Below, piece after piece: positions 35,905-46,555 of a stretch of DNA of 64,000 nt. The DNA comes from Brachycybe producta (Eukaryota > Arthropoda > Diplopoda > Playtdesmida > Andrognathidae). The position numbers and the translations under genes were made by a program. Where the stretch lies: assembly GCA_036925085.1 (NCBI GenBank), contig JAUPFP010000001.1, positions 2,030,001 to 2,094,000 of the forward strand, given 5' to 3'. The notes under the pieces were generated by a model. That model was not told the origin of the DNA. It did not search any database and saw nothing but the letters and a program-made list of their open reading frames with translations. Each line of letters starts with the position of its first letter. The first letter of the stretch is position 1.

Positions 35905-36020
35905 AAATATTTTTTTTATTGATACACAGTTCGACCTTTTAAAATTTATTGTATACTTTTGCTTTTTCAACTTTGATATCCGCACAATTTTCAGAATTTT
36001 CAAAAGACCATAAAAGTTAA

Positions 36021-36342
36021 GCTCGGATTTTTATGCAATATTAAAGCAAATGTTTCTCAATTTGTGGCCCAAGTGCCACTTGTGAAGTAATCATCATCAT
36101 CATTATTAGAGAAAACTGCAATTATGTATTTTCTTTCTAATCAAAAAGGCTGGTTGGATGCTAAGATGTCTTGGTTACTATTAGTTGTCAACTAGAAAGT
36201 TCTAGCCTCTAACCAGGTGTTTTCTGATTGAAGAAAAACACCATAATTTTTTATTGATCTAAAAGGGATTGTTACTTCACAATTGGCTCTCGGGCTACAG
36301 ATTGCGAAACATTTCCTTCATATTGCATAAAAATCCGCGCCC
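36021..36342. mobile_element. Family B palindromic MITE, copy 4
   Basis: Left GCTCGGATTTTTATGCAATA, right TGCATAAAAATCCGCGCCC. The ATCATCATCATCATTATT tract lies at the same internal place as in the other copies, and the inner TCTAGCCTCTAACCAGG arm is present. Confidence 0.8.
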
Positions 36343-36414
36343 TTATCATCATAAAAAAAAACCGGTTAGCTTCTCCGATTACTATTTCTTTTCGAGCTTT
36401 TTTCATAATAATTT

Positions 36415-36610
36415 GAAGAAACTAAAAATGTATTAGAAAGTAGAAGAGTAAAAGATTTTATAATTTTATTTTTATTTTGATATCTTTCAAAATAAACTTT
36501 TTTGTTTGGCGTTTTAAAGCTATCCACATGGAAAAAAAAATCTAGCCTCTTCCTGTTCTATTCTACTTTCTATTACTTTTTTTCAATTTCTTCTTTATGT
36601 TATAAAAGTT
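36415..36610. repeat. Family A variant foldback with GAAAGTAGAAGAG arms
   Basis: TATTAGAAAGTAGAAGAGTAAA on the left mirrors TTCTATTCTACTTTCTATTAC on the right, with TTGATATCTTTCAAAATAAAC and AAAGCTATCCACATGGAAAA inside. Both arms share AAAGTAGAA in place of AAACTAGAA, a matched arm change. Confidence 0.7.
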
Positions 36611-37089
36611 CTTTACTTCCTATGGACAAAAATGGGCCAAAAGCCTCTTAAGAGAGAGAGAGAGAGAGCGAGAGGGAAAAAAAATGTGCCCAGACAATTG
36701 CTTAAGGGTTCACCTGACAATTGCCCCTTCTAGCTTCTAGCACTTAATATCTCTCTCTCTCTTCACCATAACATATTCTACCCTATTTGTTAACTACTTT
36801 TGGAGGAGGAGATTTTGAGAAAAAAAGATTGATGTACATTTTCACAGTCACTTTTGAAAAAATTCTCCATAGAAAATACATATTTTTATTATTCATATAT
36901 CTCTATACTAAAGCAAACATCACTTCAACTTTTCATTGTGATTTTTAAAAAGTACTTTTTTTTGGTTGACAAGTTGAAATATTTACATTTCGAAGTGAAT
37001 TGAAAAATTGCAGAAAAATACACCAATTCATAACAAGTATATTATTTGAGCATTTAATATACAGTAAGTAGATTAGTAAATGCAAAAGA

Positions 37090-37260
37090 AATAAGGTATT
37101 TTTTTAATAAAAAGATACTTGTTTAGAGGCTATAATTCTTGCAATTAAAATCAAGGTTGGTAGAACCGGTTGCAAGTGTGAAATCTTGCAATTAATTTAA
37201 AATTATAGCCTCTAAACAGTCTATTGATTGAGAAACGCATAATTCAATAAGCATTAATAA
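37090..37260. repeat. Family B-like inner palindrome
   Basis: TTGTTTAGAGGCTATAATTCTTGCAATTAA is mirrored by TTGCAATTAATTTAAAATTATAGCCTCTAAACAGTC, then ATTGATTGAGAAACGCATAATT. Distinct from family B by its outer ends. Confidence 0.55.
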
Positions 37261-37771
37261 TGAATATAGATAGGATTTTTATGCATTAAAATTTCATTAA
37301 AATTAATATTTTCTTTCAAGATTTATAAGAAATTTAACAATTTTAATAAAATTATTGCTTTTCAGACAAACCAACAAAGCATTTTTGAAAATACTTTTAT
37401 GAAAAATTTAACAACTTTTTTTTTTTGAAATTTATAATATTTAATTTTATTTAATTTTATTAATTATATTTAAATATTTAAAAAAAATTCTAAGAAAAAT
37501 TATGAAATTTATAAAAAAAAATCAAATAGCAAAAAATCAAAAAGTTAAAATATGAAAAAAATATAATTAAGCTTAAAAAAAATTGTTTGAGGTGTTTGTT
37601 GCGTGTTAAGAAACCCTGTCATCTTCATTTGGCGGTTAATCCTCATTAGAGAGAGAGAGAGGGCGCTCTCTCTGCTTAGAAGGGAATTTTTTGTTGTTAG
37701 ACATTTGTTTTCTGAACATAGGTTGTAATTTAGGGGGAGAGATATGAGGTAGCGACCTGCTTTGTCTATGA

Positions 37772-37997
37772 CATTATCTATCTCAGATTATTCGGACTAA
37801 ATGGGACCGGACTTGATCCGAATAACCGAAAGTCCGAAAAATCCGGAAAAATTGCTGTTTTTTTTTTTTGCTTTAATTTTCTCCTTCATTATTGGGAAGT
37901 AAAAAGTCAAAAACACTGATAAACTAAAACAAATATTTAAATTATTATTAAAAGCCAGTCCGGATTACCCGAAACCCGGATAATTCAGATCTTACTG
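37772..37997. mobile_element. Pogo/Tigger-like MITE relic
   Basis: Left half has CAGATTATTCGGAC, ATCCGAATAACCGAAAGTCC and GAAAAATCCGG; right half has CCGGATTACCCGAAACCCGG and ATAATTCAGATCTTACTG. Tandem variants of TCCGGATAAYCGGA next to a CAGTAAGATC end are characteristic of pogo/Tigger terminal repeats as I know them. About 225 bases with a T-rich middle and no frame. Ends are diverged, so the target TA is unclear. Confidence 0.55.
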
Positions 37998-38044
37998 TTA
38001 TAGGAAATAGAAGAAAAGTTATGATAGAACTTCTGATGATTTGA

Positions 38045-38205
38045 AGCCAAATTCAACAAGGGCACTTTGTTGCTTGAACCTCAACTGGAACCCTCTCATA
38101 AGGGTTCCACAAACATTGAAAAAACCCCTGTCATTAAAACAAGATTTTTCTATGTTGGAACTCAACTGAAGAGGGTTGAAGTTGAAGTGTCAACTGAAGG
38201 GTGCC
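38045..38205. repeat. Family C palindrome, copy 4
   Basis: GGGCACTTTGTTGCTTGAACC...GGAACCCTCTCATAAGGG on the left and GTTGGAACTCAACTGAAGAGGGTTGAAGTTGAAG on the right. The better preserved outer GGGCACTT / GGGTGCC ends suggest the original element length of about 160 bases. Confidence 0.6.
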
Positions 38206-38799
38206 ATTTCCAAAAACGTTGTAAATGCCAAAAATTTCAATTTTTCAGGAGATAGAAAAAATTTGTTTCTACTAAACCAATTACAATTAAAGTCATAAAA
38301 TATTGTAATTACAATTTACAGGAAGCTAAGAAATGAAGAGAATGTAATTAAAAATTATTAATCAGTAATTAGAATATTTTTTTAAAAAAAATTATAAACT
38401 TCACTTCAGTTCCAAAAAAAACGTTGTAAATGCCAACATGCAACATAGGCTGACAAGTTGTCACTATAGTGACATAATGACATTGGTGGCATTTACAACC
38501 TTATTAAAGTCACTAAGTGACTGGCCAGGTTGTCACACGAATTGCTATTGGCTGTTACAACGTTATGACTTGCACAACAATTATATTTCAGTTTTTTTAC
38601 CACTAGAAACAGCATTTTCGTGACAAGCAAATTCCCTTTCAAAAAGCATGGCGTTTACAACCCATTTTTGATTAAAAACGTATTTCACCCGTATGTGGCA
38701 TTTACAACGTTATGAAAATGCACGCCTCAAGTGTCTTTTTTGTTTTTAATTCGAACCAAGATTCTTGCATAAAGCAAGTAATAAGCAATGTAATAACAA

Positions 38800-39000
38800 G
38801 TCTACAATTCTAGTTTTTAAGAACATTTGAATTTCATAGCATTGATTTTCAAAGCATTTGATATAATAAATTAAATAATGAAAAGTTAATTAAATCACTT
38901 AAAAATTTTCTTTTAAAAAATGTATTTTAAATCATATACATCTTTTATGAAAATAGTCTTATTACATTTCACCTACTATTCTAGTTTCTAACATTGCTTC
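38800..39000. repeat. Family A foldback remnant inside element H
   Basis: TCTACAATTCTAGTTTTTAAGAACATTTG (38800) and ACCTACTATTCTAGTTTCTAACATTGC (38970): two reverse arms, with TTTATGAAAATAGTCTTATTAC between. Confidence 0.5.
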
Positions 39001-39354
39001 TGTATTTTAAAAAAAGGTTTTCTTAACACTTTAGAGCCCTAAAGCTAAAATTTTACTGTCGAGTCACCTTTTGAATTGAATAATAATGTATAGAGAGAGA
39101 CATTAAAAGTGCTGAGAGTTATTTATCTGATAGTTGATTAAGATGTTATTAAACACATTTAAAGCAAAGTCATGCTTAAGTCAACATTTAAAGCTAAGTC
39201 ATGCTTTAAGTCAATATTTTAAGACAGACTTTAGCTATGATACTGTTGCTAACAGCTTAATTGACCTTTTAAAGATATTCTTAAGCAGATTAATAAGTGA
39301 AAAACGGCCCTTGAAAATTGATTATTATACCATTTTTAAAAGCAACATAAAAAA

Positions 39355-39990
39355 AACTTGGAAAGTCTTTTAGAAACTAGAAGAGTAAATGAATTACTTT
39401 TTTTTTCATGTATAGAGAGATAAGAGAGATCTTTAAAAATAAACTATTTATGGCAGCTTGAATATGACTAAATTTAAAATTTTTAGATATTACCAGACAC
39501 TTTATTTTTTATTTTATTAAAAAGAAATGCAACAGTGAAAGAAAAAAATCGAAAGATTTATAGAAACTAGAAGGGTAAACTTAAAACTATTAAGATAAAT
39601 TTCACGTTGATATCGTTTAAAATAAACTACCTATAGGTTCTAGTCGAATTTAATATTTTTGGATAATAGAAGACACTTTATTTTTTCATTTTATCAAGAA
39701 GAAATTCAACAATCAAAAGATTTATAAAAAAACTAGAAGGGTAAACACTAAATTATTAAGAGTAGGTTTTTCATGTCAATATCGTTTAAAATAAAATTTA
39801 TGGAACCAAATTTAAATTTTTTTTTCGATATTAGCATTTATTTCATTTTATTAAGAGCGAAATTCAACAAAGAAAGAAAAATCTAAATATTTATAGAAAC
39901 TGGAAGGGTAAACAAAAGCTATTGATTATTTTCATGCTGATATAATTTAAAATCATTTTTTCACTTCAAAGTGGAGGATTAAAATGCACT
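39355..39990. repeat. Family A-derived tandem array, four units of about 166-190 bp
   Basis: The forward-arm string AAACTAGAAGRGTAAA occurs at about 39373, 39564 and 39730, and AAACTGGAAGGGTAAAC at 39896. Each is followed by a CATGNNGATATCNTTTAAAATAAA string, a T-rich AGACACTTTATTTT stretch, and a purine-rich GAAAGAAAAAAATC run leading to the next unit. A half-unit of a foldback MITE has been amplified in tandem. Confidence 0.8.
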
Positions 39991-40029
39991 AAAATTGAAA
40001 AAAATCCATCTAATTTGGATTATTTTCAA

Positions 40030-40345
40030 ACTGCCATAAAAGGTTTATTTTTAACGATATTTTTTTTAACTGATTCGTTTTTTTTCCTTCTATTTTAGAA
40101 ATTCTTCTTCATCAAAATTGCTTCTAAAATGCAGAAATAAACCAAGAGTTTGATTGTTTGAAAAAAAAATATCTTTAAAAATTAAATAACAATTTGTAGT
40201 CAGAATGTGACTTGATTTTCTTTTGACATTTTACAAGTAGATTCTTATTTTTAGACAATTTCGAAGTTTAAATTATGAGGATTCTTCTATTCTAGAAATT
40301 CTTTCCCACAAAATTCAGAAGCACTTCTAGTTTTTTTTTAAACAC
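40030..40345. repeat. Family A reverse arms
   Basis: TGCCATAAAAGGTTTATTTTTAACGAT, then ATTTTAGAAATTCTTCTTCATC and the outer end AATGCAGAAATAAACCAAGAG (40130-40150), and CACTTCTAGTTTTTTTTTAAACAC at 40323. Confidence 0.5.
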
Positions 40346-41089
40346 AAACTCTTCTTCTTATCTTTTGTAATGATAAACTTTAATGTAAACAGCAGAAAAT
40401 TCAGTTTTTTTTTCTGTAATTATTAAATCCAAACACATTTGAAAATGTTTTTCTTTTGTTTTATGCTTAAAGATAATAGCCCTGAATTTAAAAAAGGTCA
40501 TATAATTTAGCACTAAATTCTTCAAAGAAAGAATTTTCTTATCGAAAATGTCTTTTACCAAGTGTTACTTGTCATTTAAATTACCATTTTTTCTTCTTCT
40601 TCTCCATTTCCATAACGTTGTAAATGCCACATAAGGATAAAATACGTTTTTAATCGAAAATGGGTTATAAACGCCATGTTTTTTTGCAGGGGAATTTGCC
40701 TGTCAAGAAAGTGCTGTTCCTAGTGGTAAAAAAACTGAAGTAGAATTATTTTGCAAGTCATAACGTTGTAACAGCCAGTAGCAATTCGAGTGGCAACATG
40801 GTCAGTCACTGAGTAACAAATACGGTTGTAAATGCCAACAATGTCACTATAGTGAAAACTTGTCAGCATATGTTGCATGTTGGCATTTACAACGTTTTTT
40901 GAAACTGAAGTGAAGTTTAACTTTTTTTTAAAAAAATTATTCTAATACTGATTAATAATGTTTAATTAAATTCTCTTCATTTCTTAGCTTCCTGTAAATT
41001 GTATTACAATAAAAAATGTGACTTAACACAGTTTACCTCTGAGGTACTGATATATATTGTACATAGAGATAGCTCGACTCTATGTTAAG

Positions 41090-41400
41090 GTGGTTGAATA
41101 GATGTTTATTTTGTTTTTGTCCACCCAGATGGAGCCACTGCAGTGGCTATTATGTTCTAAAAGAAGCCTCCTCTCCTCCCAACTGCGGTTTTTGAAAAAA
41201 ATTATATTTTTCAAGTGAACGTTTTTCTGGAGAAACATTACAAAACAATTCAAAGTGTTTTAGAAACTAGAATAGTTGGTGATAATGCTAAAAGTTTTTT
41301 CATGATGATATCTTTCAAAATAAACTTTTTATGACACGTTTAAAAAAGGCGAAAATAGTTTTTTTTTATGAAATGTTAATAAAAAAAAACCCTAAAATCA
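41090..41400. repeat. Family A subtype with CCACTGCAGTGGC leader, copy 1
   Basis: GATGGAGCCACTGCAGTGGCTAT at 41130-41152 lies about 110 bases before TTCAAAGTGTTTTAGAAACTAG. The whole stretch to GGCGAAAATAGTTTTTTTT is repeated at 56243-56500. The GGAGAAACATTACAAAACAATTC string between is also shared, so this is a longer subfamily than the plain family A. Confidence 0.8.
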
Positions 41401-42089
41401 GGTCGTTTTCAAAAATACTGCTTAATAAGAGTTCTTAGTTGAACTACCTCTATGTATACATCTTGTGTGCACTTCTTTAACCATGATTAACAAATACATT
41501 TTGATACATTAGAAAACTGGTTATAATCTTTACTATCTTCTAAATGCACGCATCAGTGAACTAACTGACATTACAAAATCTAACAAGTGGTTAAGTTATT
41601 TTTTTTTTAAAACAAGTTTTAGATGTTTGAAATTCAAAAGCATGTTTTTAAATATAGTTAGTTCAAGCAAACCACAATAACGACCTTATTTTATGTAAAA
41701 TCAAATTATTAGCCAAACTTTCTGTAGTAATAATTTAACTGGGATAAATTTCAATATTTTTGTTTGCACTTTTTGGTTCATGAATTAACATAATTAACAT
41801 AAATTAACAGTTACAGTTACACATCAATTAATTATCAAAATACAATCATAAAAATATTTTTTTTAAAAAAATGAAAAACACGTGTTAATAAAGCTACCAC
41901 ATGTTAAACTTATGGCAAAACATTGCAAAATTTCAATTGGATCATTTTTGGACAACTTTTTATTCAGGAGATTTTAATCAATTTGTCACTAAAATTGTTT
42001 GGTTAAAGATAAAGTAAAATTTCATAATTAGTTAATTTTTTAATAGATGAAATCTCAATCATTACAAATAATTTCAATGATTTTTATAG

Positions 42090-42230
42090 TATAGTAATAT
42101 TCTATACTAGAAAAATCACTCAAATGTATAAAGCAGCTTTTACTGCATTTTTAGAGGAAAAATTTTCCTTGATTGACTTTGTCATGAAAATATTTTTAAA
42201 AATAAACATTTTATGGTCAATTTCAATATT
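42090..42230. repeat. Family A forward half-unit
   Basis: AGTAATATTCTATACTAGAAAAATCACTC and GTCATGAAAATATTTTTAAAAATAAACATTTTATGG. Separated from a reverse arm at 42690-42785 by the family B copy at 42325-42624, so family B may have inserted into this family A element. Confidence 0.55.
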
Positions 42231-42324
42231 TTGTTGCTAGCAAAGAAAAAGCGCAAAATTTGGCCATTTTTCAAAATATCATTAAAAGTTTATATATTTT
42301 TAAATTGAATATATATTATATTCA

Positions 42325-42624
42325 GGGCTCGAATTTTTATGCAAAATATCAAGCAAATGATTCTCAATTTGTGGCCCAAGTGCCAATTATCATTAAAGAA
42401 CAACTGCAATTTTATTTTTTCTACTCAAAAAGGCTGGTTAGAGGATAGATTTATTCTTACTATCAGTTGTAAACTAGAAAATTCTAGCCTCTAATCAGCT
42501 GTTTTTTGATTTGGAAAAAAATACCATAATTGTGGGTTGATCTAAACATGATTGTTACATTACAATTAGTTCTTGGGCCACAAATTGAGAAACATTTGCA
42601 TGATATTGCATATAAATCCGAGCC
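42325..42624. mobile_element. Family B palindromic MITE, copy 5
   Basis: Left GGGCTCGAATTTTTATGCA, right TATAAATCCGAGCC followed by TA. This copy has lost most of the CAT repeat tract and so is shorter, about 300 bases. Confidence 0.8.
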
Positions 42625-42689
42625 TAAAAATGTATTGTTAAGTCTAAGAATATTTTCAAAGCATTAGTTATAATTTAAAACATCCAAAT

Positions 42690-42790
42690 CATTTTCAAAC
42701 TGTCATAAAAAGTTTATTTTTAAACATATCATCATGAAAATAGTTCGAGCACATTCGCCTACTTTTCTAGTTTTTAACACGCTATTTTTT
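42690..42790. repeat. Family A reverse half-unit
   Basis: CAAACTGTCATAAAAAGTTT, ATATCATCATGAAAATAGTTC and CTACTTTTCTAGTTTTTAACACG. Likely partner of 42090-42230. Confidence 0.65.
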
Positions 42791-43220
42791 TCTATTAAAT
42801 TTTCTTTATATTACTTCTTGCAAAAGAAACACAACGTTAACATTCACTTTATAAAAGTGAAAATTTTCTGTTTAACAGTTGGATCAATTGTCAAACTTTT
42901 TGTCAATAATAAAAGTTTTATTGTTTACATTGTATTTGTACAAAAATGAATTATATTCACATAGGACGGTAGACATCTTACTCTTTCTTTGTTTTAATAT
43001 GGTCCTACACCAAATAGATAAATGTCATGTCATATATTACTCATTTGTACATATTTACAATGGTATAACTAATTCATTATTTGAACTAACTGTATTATAA
43101 TATAAAGGAATGAATTGAAAATGAACAAAACAAATGTCTGAATTCTTGGCAAGAAAAGTTAACAATGGCCAAATATGAAATGACAACCCTTTTTTTCTTC
43201 TAGATATTGTTTTGACTGAA

Positions 43221-43434
43221 TTAGGGCAAGTGCAAGTGGTTTTAGAACAAATGTCCCTTTAGGGCAAATGGTTTTAAGGCAAATGTCTCTTTAGGGCAAA
43301 TGTCTTTTTAGAGCAAATGTCCCTTTAGGGAAACTGTTTGTTTTGGGCAAATGGTTTTAGGACAAATGTCTCTTTAAGACAAATGGGTGTAGGGAAACTG
43401 TCCATAGGGAAAGTGTCTTTAGGGCAAATGTCAC
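43221..43434. repeat. 18-bp minisatellite (TTTAGGGCAAATGTCYCT)
   Basis: About eleven diverged units; variants include TTTTAGAACAAATGTCCC, TTTAGGGCAAATGGTTTT and ATAGGGAAAGTGTCTTTAGG. A single unit (TAGGGCAAATGTCTTTAGG) occurs alone at about 20350. Overlapping frames on both strands here (43325-43573, 43338-43523) arise because 18 is a multiple of three; they are not genes. Confidence 0.9.
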
Positions 43435-43780
43435 ACACCCATATACTGCTTATGTTACTGCCAATGTGCAAAATCAAAAATTCTGTAGATTTTTTAGGCA
43501 ATGTGAAAAACCACCATATGTGAAATTTGTGATGTTTTAGAAGTTGCAGAAATTCCTGAAACAAACAAGGCAATCTTCATAATAACTAAAAACCCTATTT
43601 AATTTGCAAAATACAAACACGCTTAGATGTAATGTGCAAAAAAAATATGCTCATAATGAAACTGGTAATATGCAAAACCATCAAACAAACAGGCAACGTG
43701 AGAATAATATTTTGCAGATTACCTAGTGTTTTAGTTATTATGCAGACTTCATTGTTTGTTTCAGAAATTCTGCACCATTA
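43435..43780. repeat. Family K-like degenerate repeats
   Basis: Words TTAGGCAATGTGAAAAACC, TTGCAGAAATTCCTGAAACA, TTTTGCAGATTACCTAGTG and TTTGTTTCAGAAATTCTGCA recur in inverted pairs, in the style of family K, but no clear ends are visible. Confidence 0.45.
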
Positions 43781-43894
43781 CCTAAAGCCTGAGATGTTGT
43801 CAAGTTGCTGTTTACGTGTGTCCTGCGATTAAAGCCAAGTGTGTACTAGGACTTAAACACATGGATTTTGTACAATTACAATTACAAAAAAAAA

Positions 43895-43985
43895 TACTCT
43901 GCAAGCAGCCGGTTGGCCTATGACAGAGGGACCTTAAGATCCAAGTGCTGCAAGATGCATTGTCAATAATAATAACTACAAAAAA
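43895..43985. repeat. Shared dispersed repeat N, copy 1
   Basis: CTCTGCAAGCAGCCGGTTGGCCTATGACAGAGGGACC...AAGATGCATTGTCAA is repeated in diverged form at 60715-60790. Of higher GC content than its neighbours. Type unknown; too short to classify. Confidence 0.55.
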
Positions 43986-44817
43986 ATAACCTGTATTGCA
44001 AATATAAAAAAATATAAATGCAGTCATGAAATTTTAAACCCCACAATTTATTAATGACAACATCAATAGCCTGTTTAGGAAGAACATTATTCCAAAAATG
44101 AAGACCAGTAATAAGAGTTAGTTTTAGCAAAAAAAAATCTCTATTTTTCCTTGAGTGGTCACCCCTTCCCTTGTATGTTTATTATTGAATTGGTTGCTTT
44201 GTACATAATGCCTAGAAAATCTGCAAAATCTTTAATTTTTGAACATTGGCGGTAACATTATATATTTGCCACATGTGTATATTGCCCAAGTCTATGTTTT
44301 TATCTATATGTTTTGTCAAGATACAAGTGTTTCAAATAAATATTGTGTTTGTGTGTGCGCGGTTTTTGTCGGTATATGACGAAGTTTGAATTTCAAATGA
44401 CAATAGGGAGATAGAGCGCCCCTCTAGTATTTATAATAAAAATAATATATGGAGAAGCTTTGTCAATATTTCGTGCCAAAAGCAAATCGAAACTTTCAAT
44501 AACATATACTTTGACTGCTGTTTGCATATAATACTCATTGCGAACAAAAAAACAAGTTGGTAAGTAAAGCACGCCCAATAAGTGTTCGAACAATAGACAA
44601 TGATATTGCGAGCAATTGACAGGGACCTCTCTCTATACTGTATATGACATTTCAAATTTTCTTTTTGAAAGCCCAAACAGGACCATATGTGCAACAACCT
44701 TATTATTGTGACATCATATCACTGTTATATATCCGTTTAGACAGCAGGTTGCACATACAATATTCAATTGTCTATTTATTTTATAAAAAAGATATAATAT
44801 ACACCTATAAGTATATA

Positions 44818-45120
44818 CAGTGTGTTTCAGAAAAAAGTGTATAGGTTACTGTTAATCTGCGGAATCAGTCAATCTGCAGATTGTCTTGGCAATCTGCATA
44901 AGCACCAAAATGCTAGTGAATCTGTAAAATTCAATACACTTTAGGTGTAGACTTTTGCAGATTCACTAGCAGGTCGGTTGTTTTGCAGATTGTTTAGGCA
45001 ATCTGCAAATTGACTGGATCAGCAGATTAACAGTAACATATACACACTTTGGTTGTTATTAACTGCCATGTGCAGTTATAATAACAACCAAATTGTGTAT
45101 ACATTTATTTGGGGACACTG
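44818..45120. mobile_element. Family K mariner-type MITE, TA-flanked
   Basis: Ends CAGTGTGTTTCAG and ...GGGGACACTG lie immediately inside TA dinucleotides (44816-44817, 45121-45122), as for Tc1/mariner insertions. The interior is a long palindrome: GTTACTGTTAATCTGCGGA, AATCTGCAGATTGTCTTGGC and GCTAGTGAATCTG are mirrored on the right to TTAACAGTAAC near 45040. A second perfect hairpin (GGTTGTTATTAACTGC / GCAGTTATAATAACAACC) lies at about 45051-45090. Length 303 bases, no frame. Confidence 0.8.
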
Positions 45121-45316
45121 TATATATTGGTAATATCTTCTTCCTCCTCCTTGAGGTTTGATTCCCGCATATCATTTTTATTTCTTTCAGGTAGCATTAT
45201 TATTTTATATAATATACCTTTGATGTGTGTTTATATATTGTCTATTGTTATAGTCTTATTTTTTTTAAGTACCTCCCCATTATCATCATCATCATCATCA
45301 TAACCCCTTTTTATTA

Positions 45317-45354
45317 GAAAAAAGTAGGAGGAGGATGGCCCTCCTACTTTTTTC
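45317..45354. repeat. Short perfect hairpin (15-bp arms)
   Basis: GAAAAAAGTAGGAGG (45317-45331) and CCTCCTACTTTTTTC (45340-45354) with an 8-base loop. It directly follows an (ATC)n tract. It looks like a bacterial terminator but has no such role expected here. Confidence 0.75.
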
Positions 45355-45860
45355 TTTTGCTGATATCTATGACAATACATATTGTGGTCATGTTTAAACA
45401 TTGTGAAAGTTACAGTCTGTTTTCTTTCTATGATGGAACCCAGCTACACATATATTTCGTCATTATGTAATTAGTAATTATTAAGATCATCATAAATACG
45501 GATCTTGCAACATTCAATAATATTTATTTTGAGATATTTACAGATTTTTATTCAGACAATGTGGGGTTTTTTTTGTTGGTGAAATTCATTTTATTTTCAA
45601 TTGCTAATACAATATATGGGTTAGTTATGTATAATTAGTATTTGAATTAATATTCAAGTTGAGTTTATTTTCTCAAATTCAGGATTTTTTGAAAAATATC
45701 GTCCATTAAGAGGTGATACCGCGTTTGTTAAAAAAATGTTTGCTAATAAAATAATTTGAACATTTTTTGAGCCATAATTAATATAATTATGTTACGTCCA
45801 TGACGTCACAAACAATTTTCTTCTAAATATTCGCAAAATCACAGTAAATAGATTTGAACA

Positions 45861-45868
45861 CCCTCTAC
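45861..45868. repeat. Left 8-bp target-site duplication of the hAT element
   Basis: CCCTCTAC directly precedes the left terminus and is identical to 49274-49281. Joining the two flanks gives a continuous empty site with one copy. Confidence 0.93.
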
Positions 45869-46555
45869 CAGTGCCATCTTAATGGGAGGGCCTACTGGGC
45901 ACTGGCCCAGGGCCTCTATTAAAACTGGGGCCTCTGCCAATCATTGCTTTTTTATTTATTTTATTCATTTATTTATTTTTTTTGGAAAAATAAGTTAAAT
46001 AAAGAAATTAAATATAATAATGAAATAAAATCATACAAATTTATTTATTAAATGTTCACCTGTCTGTGATTTATTTATTTGAAATTTTGTCAAAATCAAA
46101 ATCATTCAACTGTGTCACATGATCACATCCTGAAAGCTTCTAAAGAATGGTTGACTCATCTCTTCTTTCTAACTTTCTAGATCCTTCTTCTTTGTATTTA
46201 ATACTATTTCTGTAAAATGACCCACTTTCTTTTTCACATTTCTTGATGACTTTTCTGTGAATCAGTTAGTGTAAAATTCATGCAACTGAATTGTATGGAT
46301 GAAGGAAGCTAACTAAACAACCAAAGATTGGCCCAAATAATTTGAAGTTTTTAATGTAACCAAAATTGGTAAGTGGTATTGCAATTAATTAATTTATGGA
46401 CAGTACAAAAGCATTTTATAAGTTTATAATTTTTAATGAAATATTGAAAACAATGAAGTATCTAGATGCTTACATGAAAAAACAAATGTTAATTCAACTT
46501 AATTGGCATTTTTATTAGGAATTTGAACAGTATTGTTTTAAGTATTATTTAAAAC

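Larger units (their letters stand above)
38289..41024. mobile_element. Element H: 2.7-kb foldback with about 430-bp inverted arms
   Basis: The left arm 38289-38720 and right arm 40605-41024 are reverse complements along nearly all of their length. Shared landmarks include CAATTTACAGGAAGCTAAGA, AAACTTCACTTCAGTT, AACGTTGTAAATGCCAACAT, GTCACTATAGTGAC, TACAACGTTATGACTTGCA, ACCACTAGAAACAGCA and GTGGCATTTACAACGTTATG. Each arm is itself internally palindromic, with AACGTTGTAAATGCCA at one side and TGGCATTTACAACGTT at the other. The roughly 1.9-kb middle holds only family A tandem copies and chance frames, no transposase. Alternatives: two separate 320-bp MITEs with flanks duplicated by inverted duplication. 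Confidence 0.75.

Noticed and set aside
43325..43573. Minus-strand frame with Phe/Pro/Lys-rich repeats
   Set aside because: Consequence of the 18-bp minisatellite, whose unit length is a multiple of three.
45150..45180. GGTTTGATTCCCGC resembling a tRNA T-loop
   Set aside because: No acceptor stem or anticodon arm upstream.
45317..45354. Hairpin followed by T-rich DNA, resembling a Rho-independent terminator
   Set aside because: Context is animal nuclear DNA; no bacterial gene nearby. Recorded only as a palindrome.
45780..45812. TGACGTCA-like site (CATGACGTCACA) upstream of the hAT element as a promoter
   Set aside because: Outside the transposon, single occurrence, no gene it could serve; could be chance.
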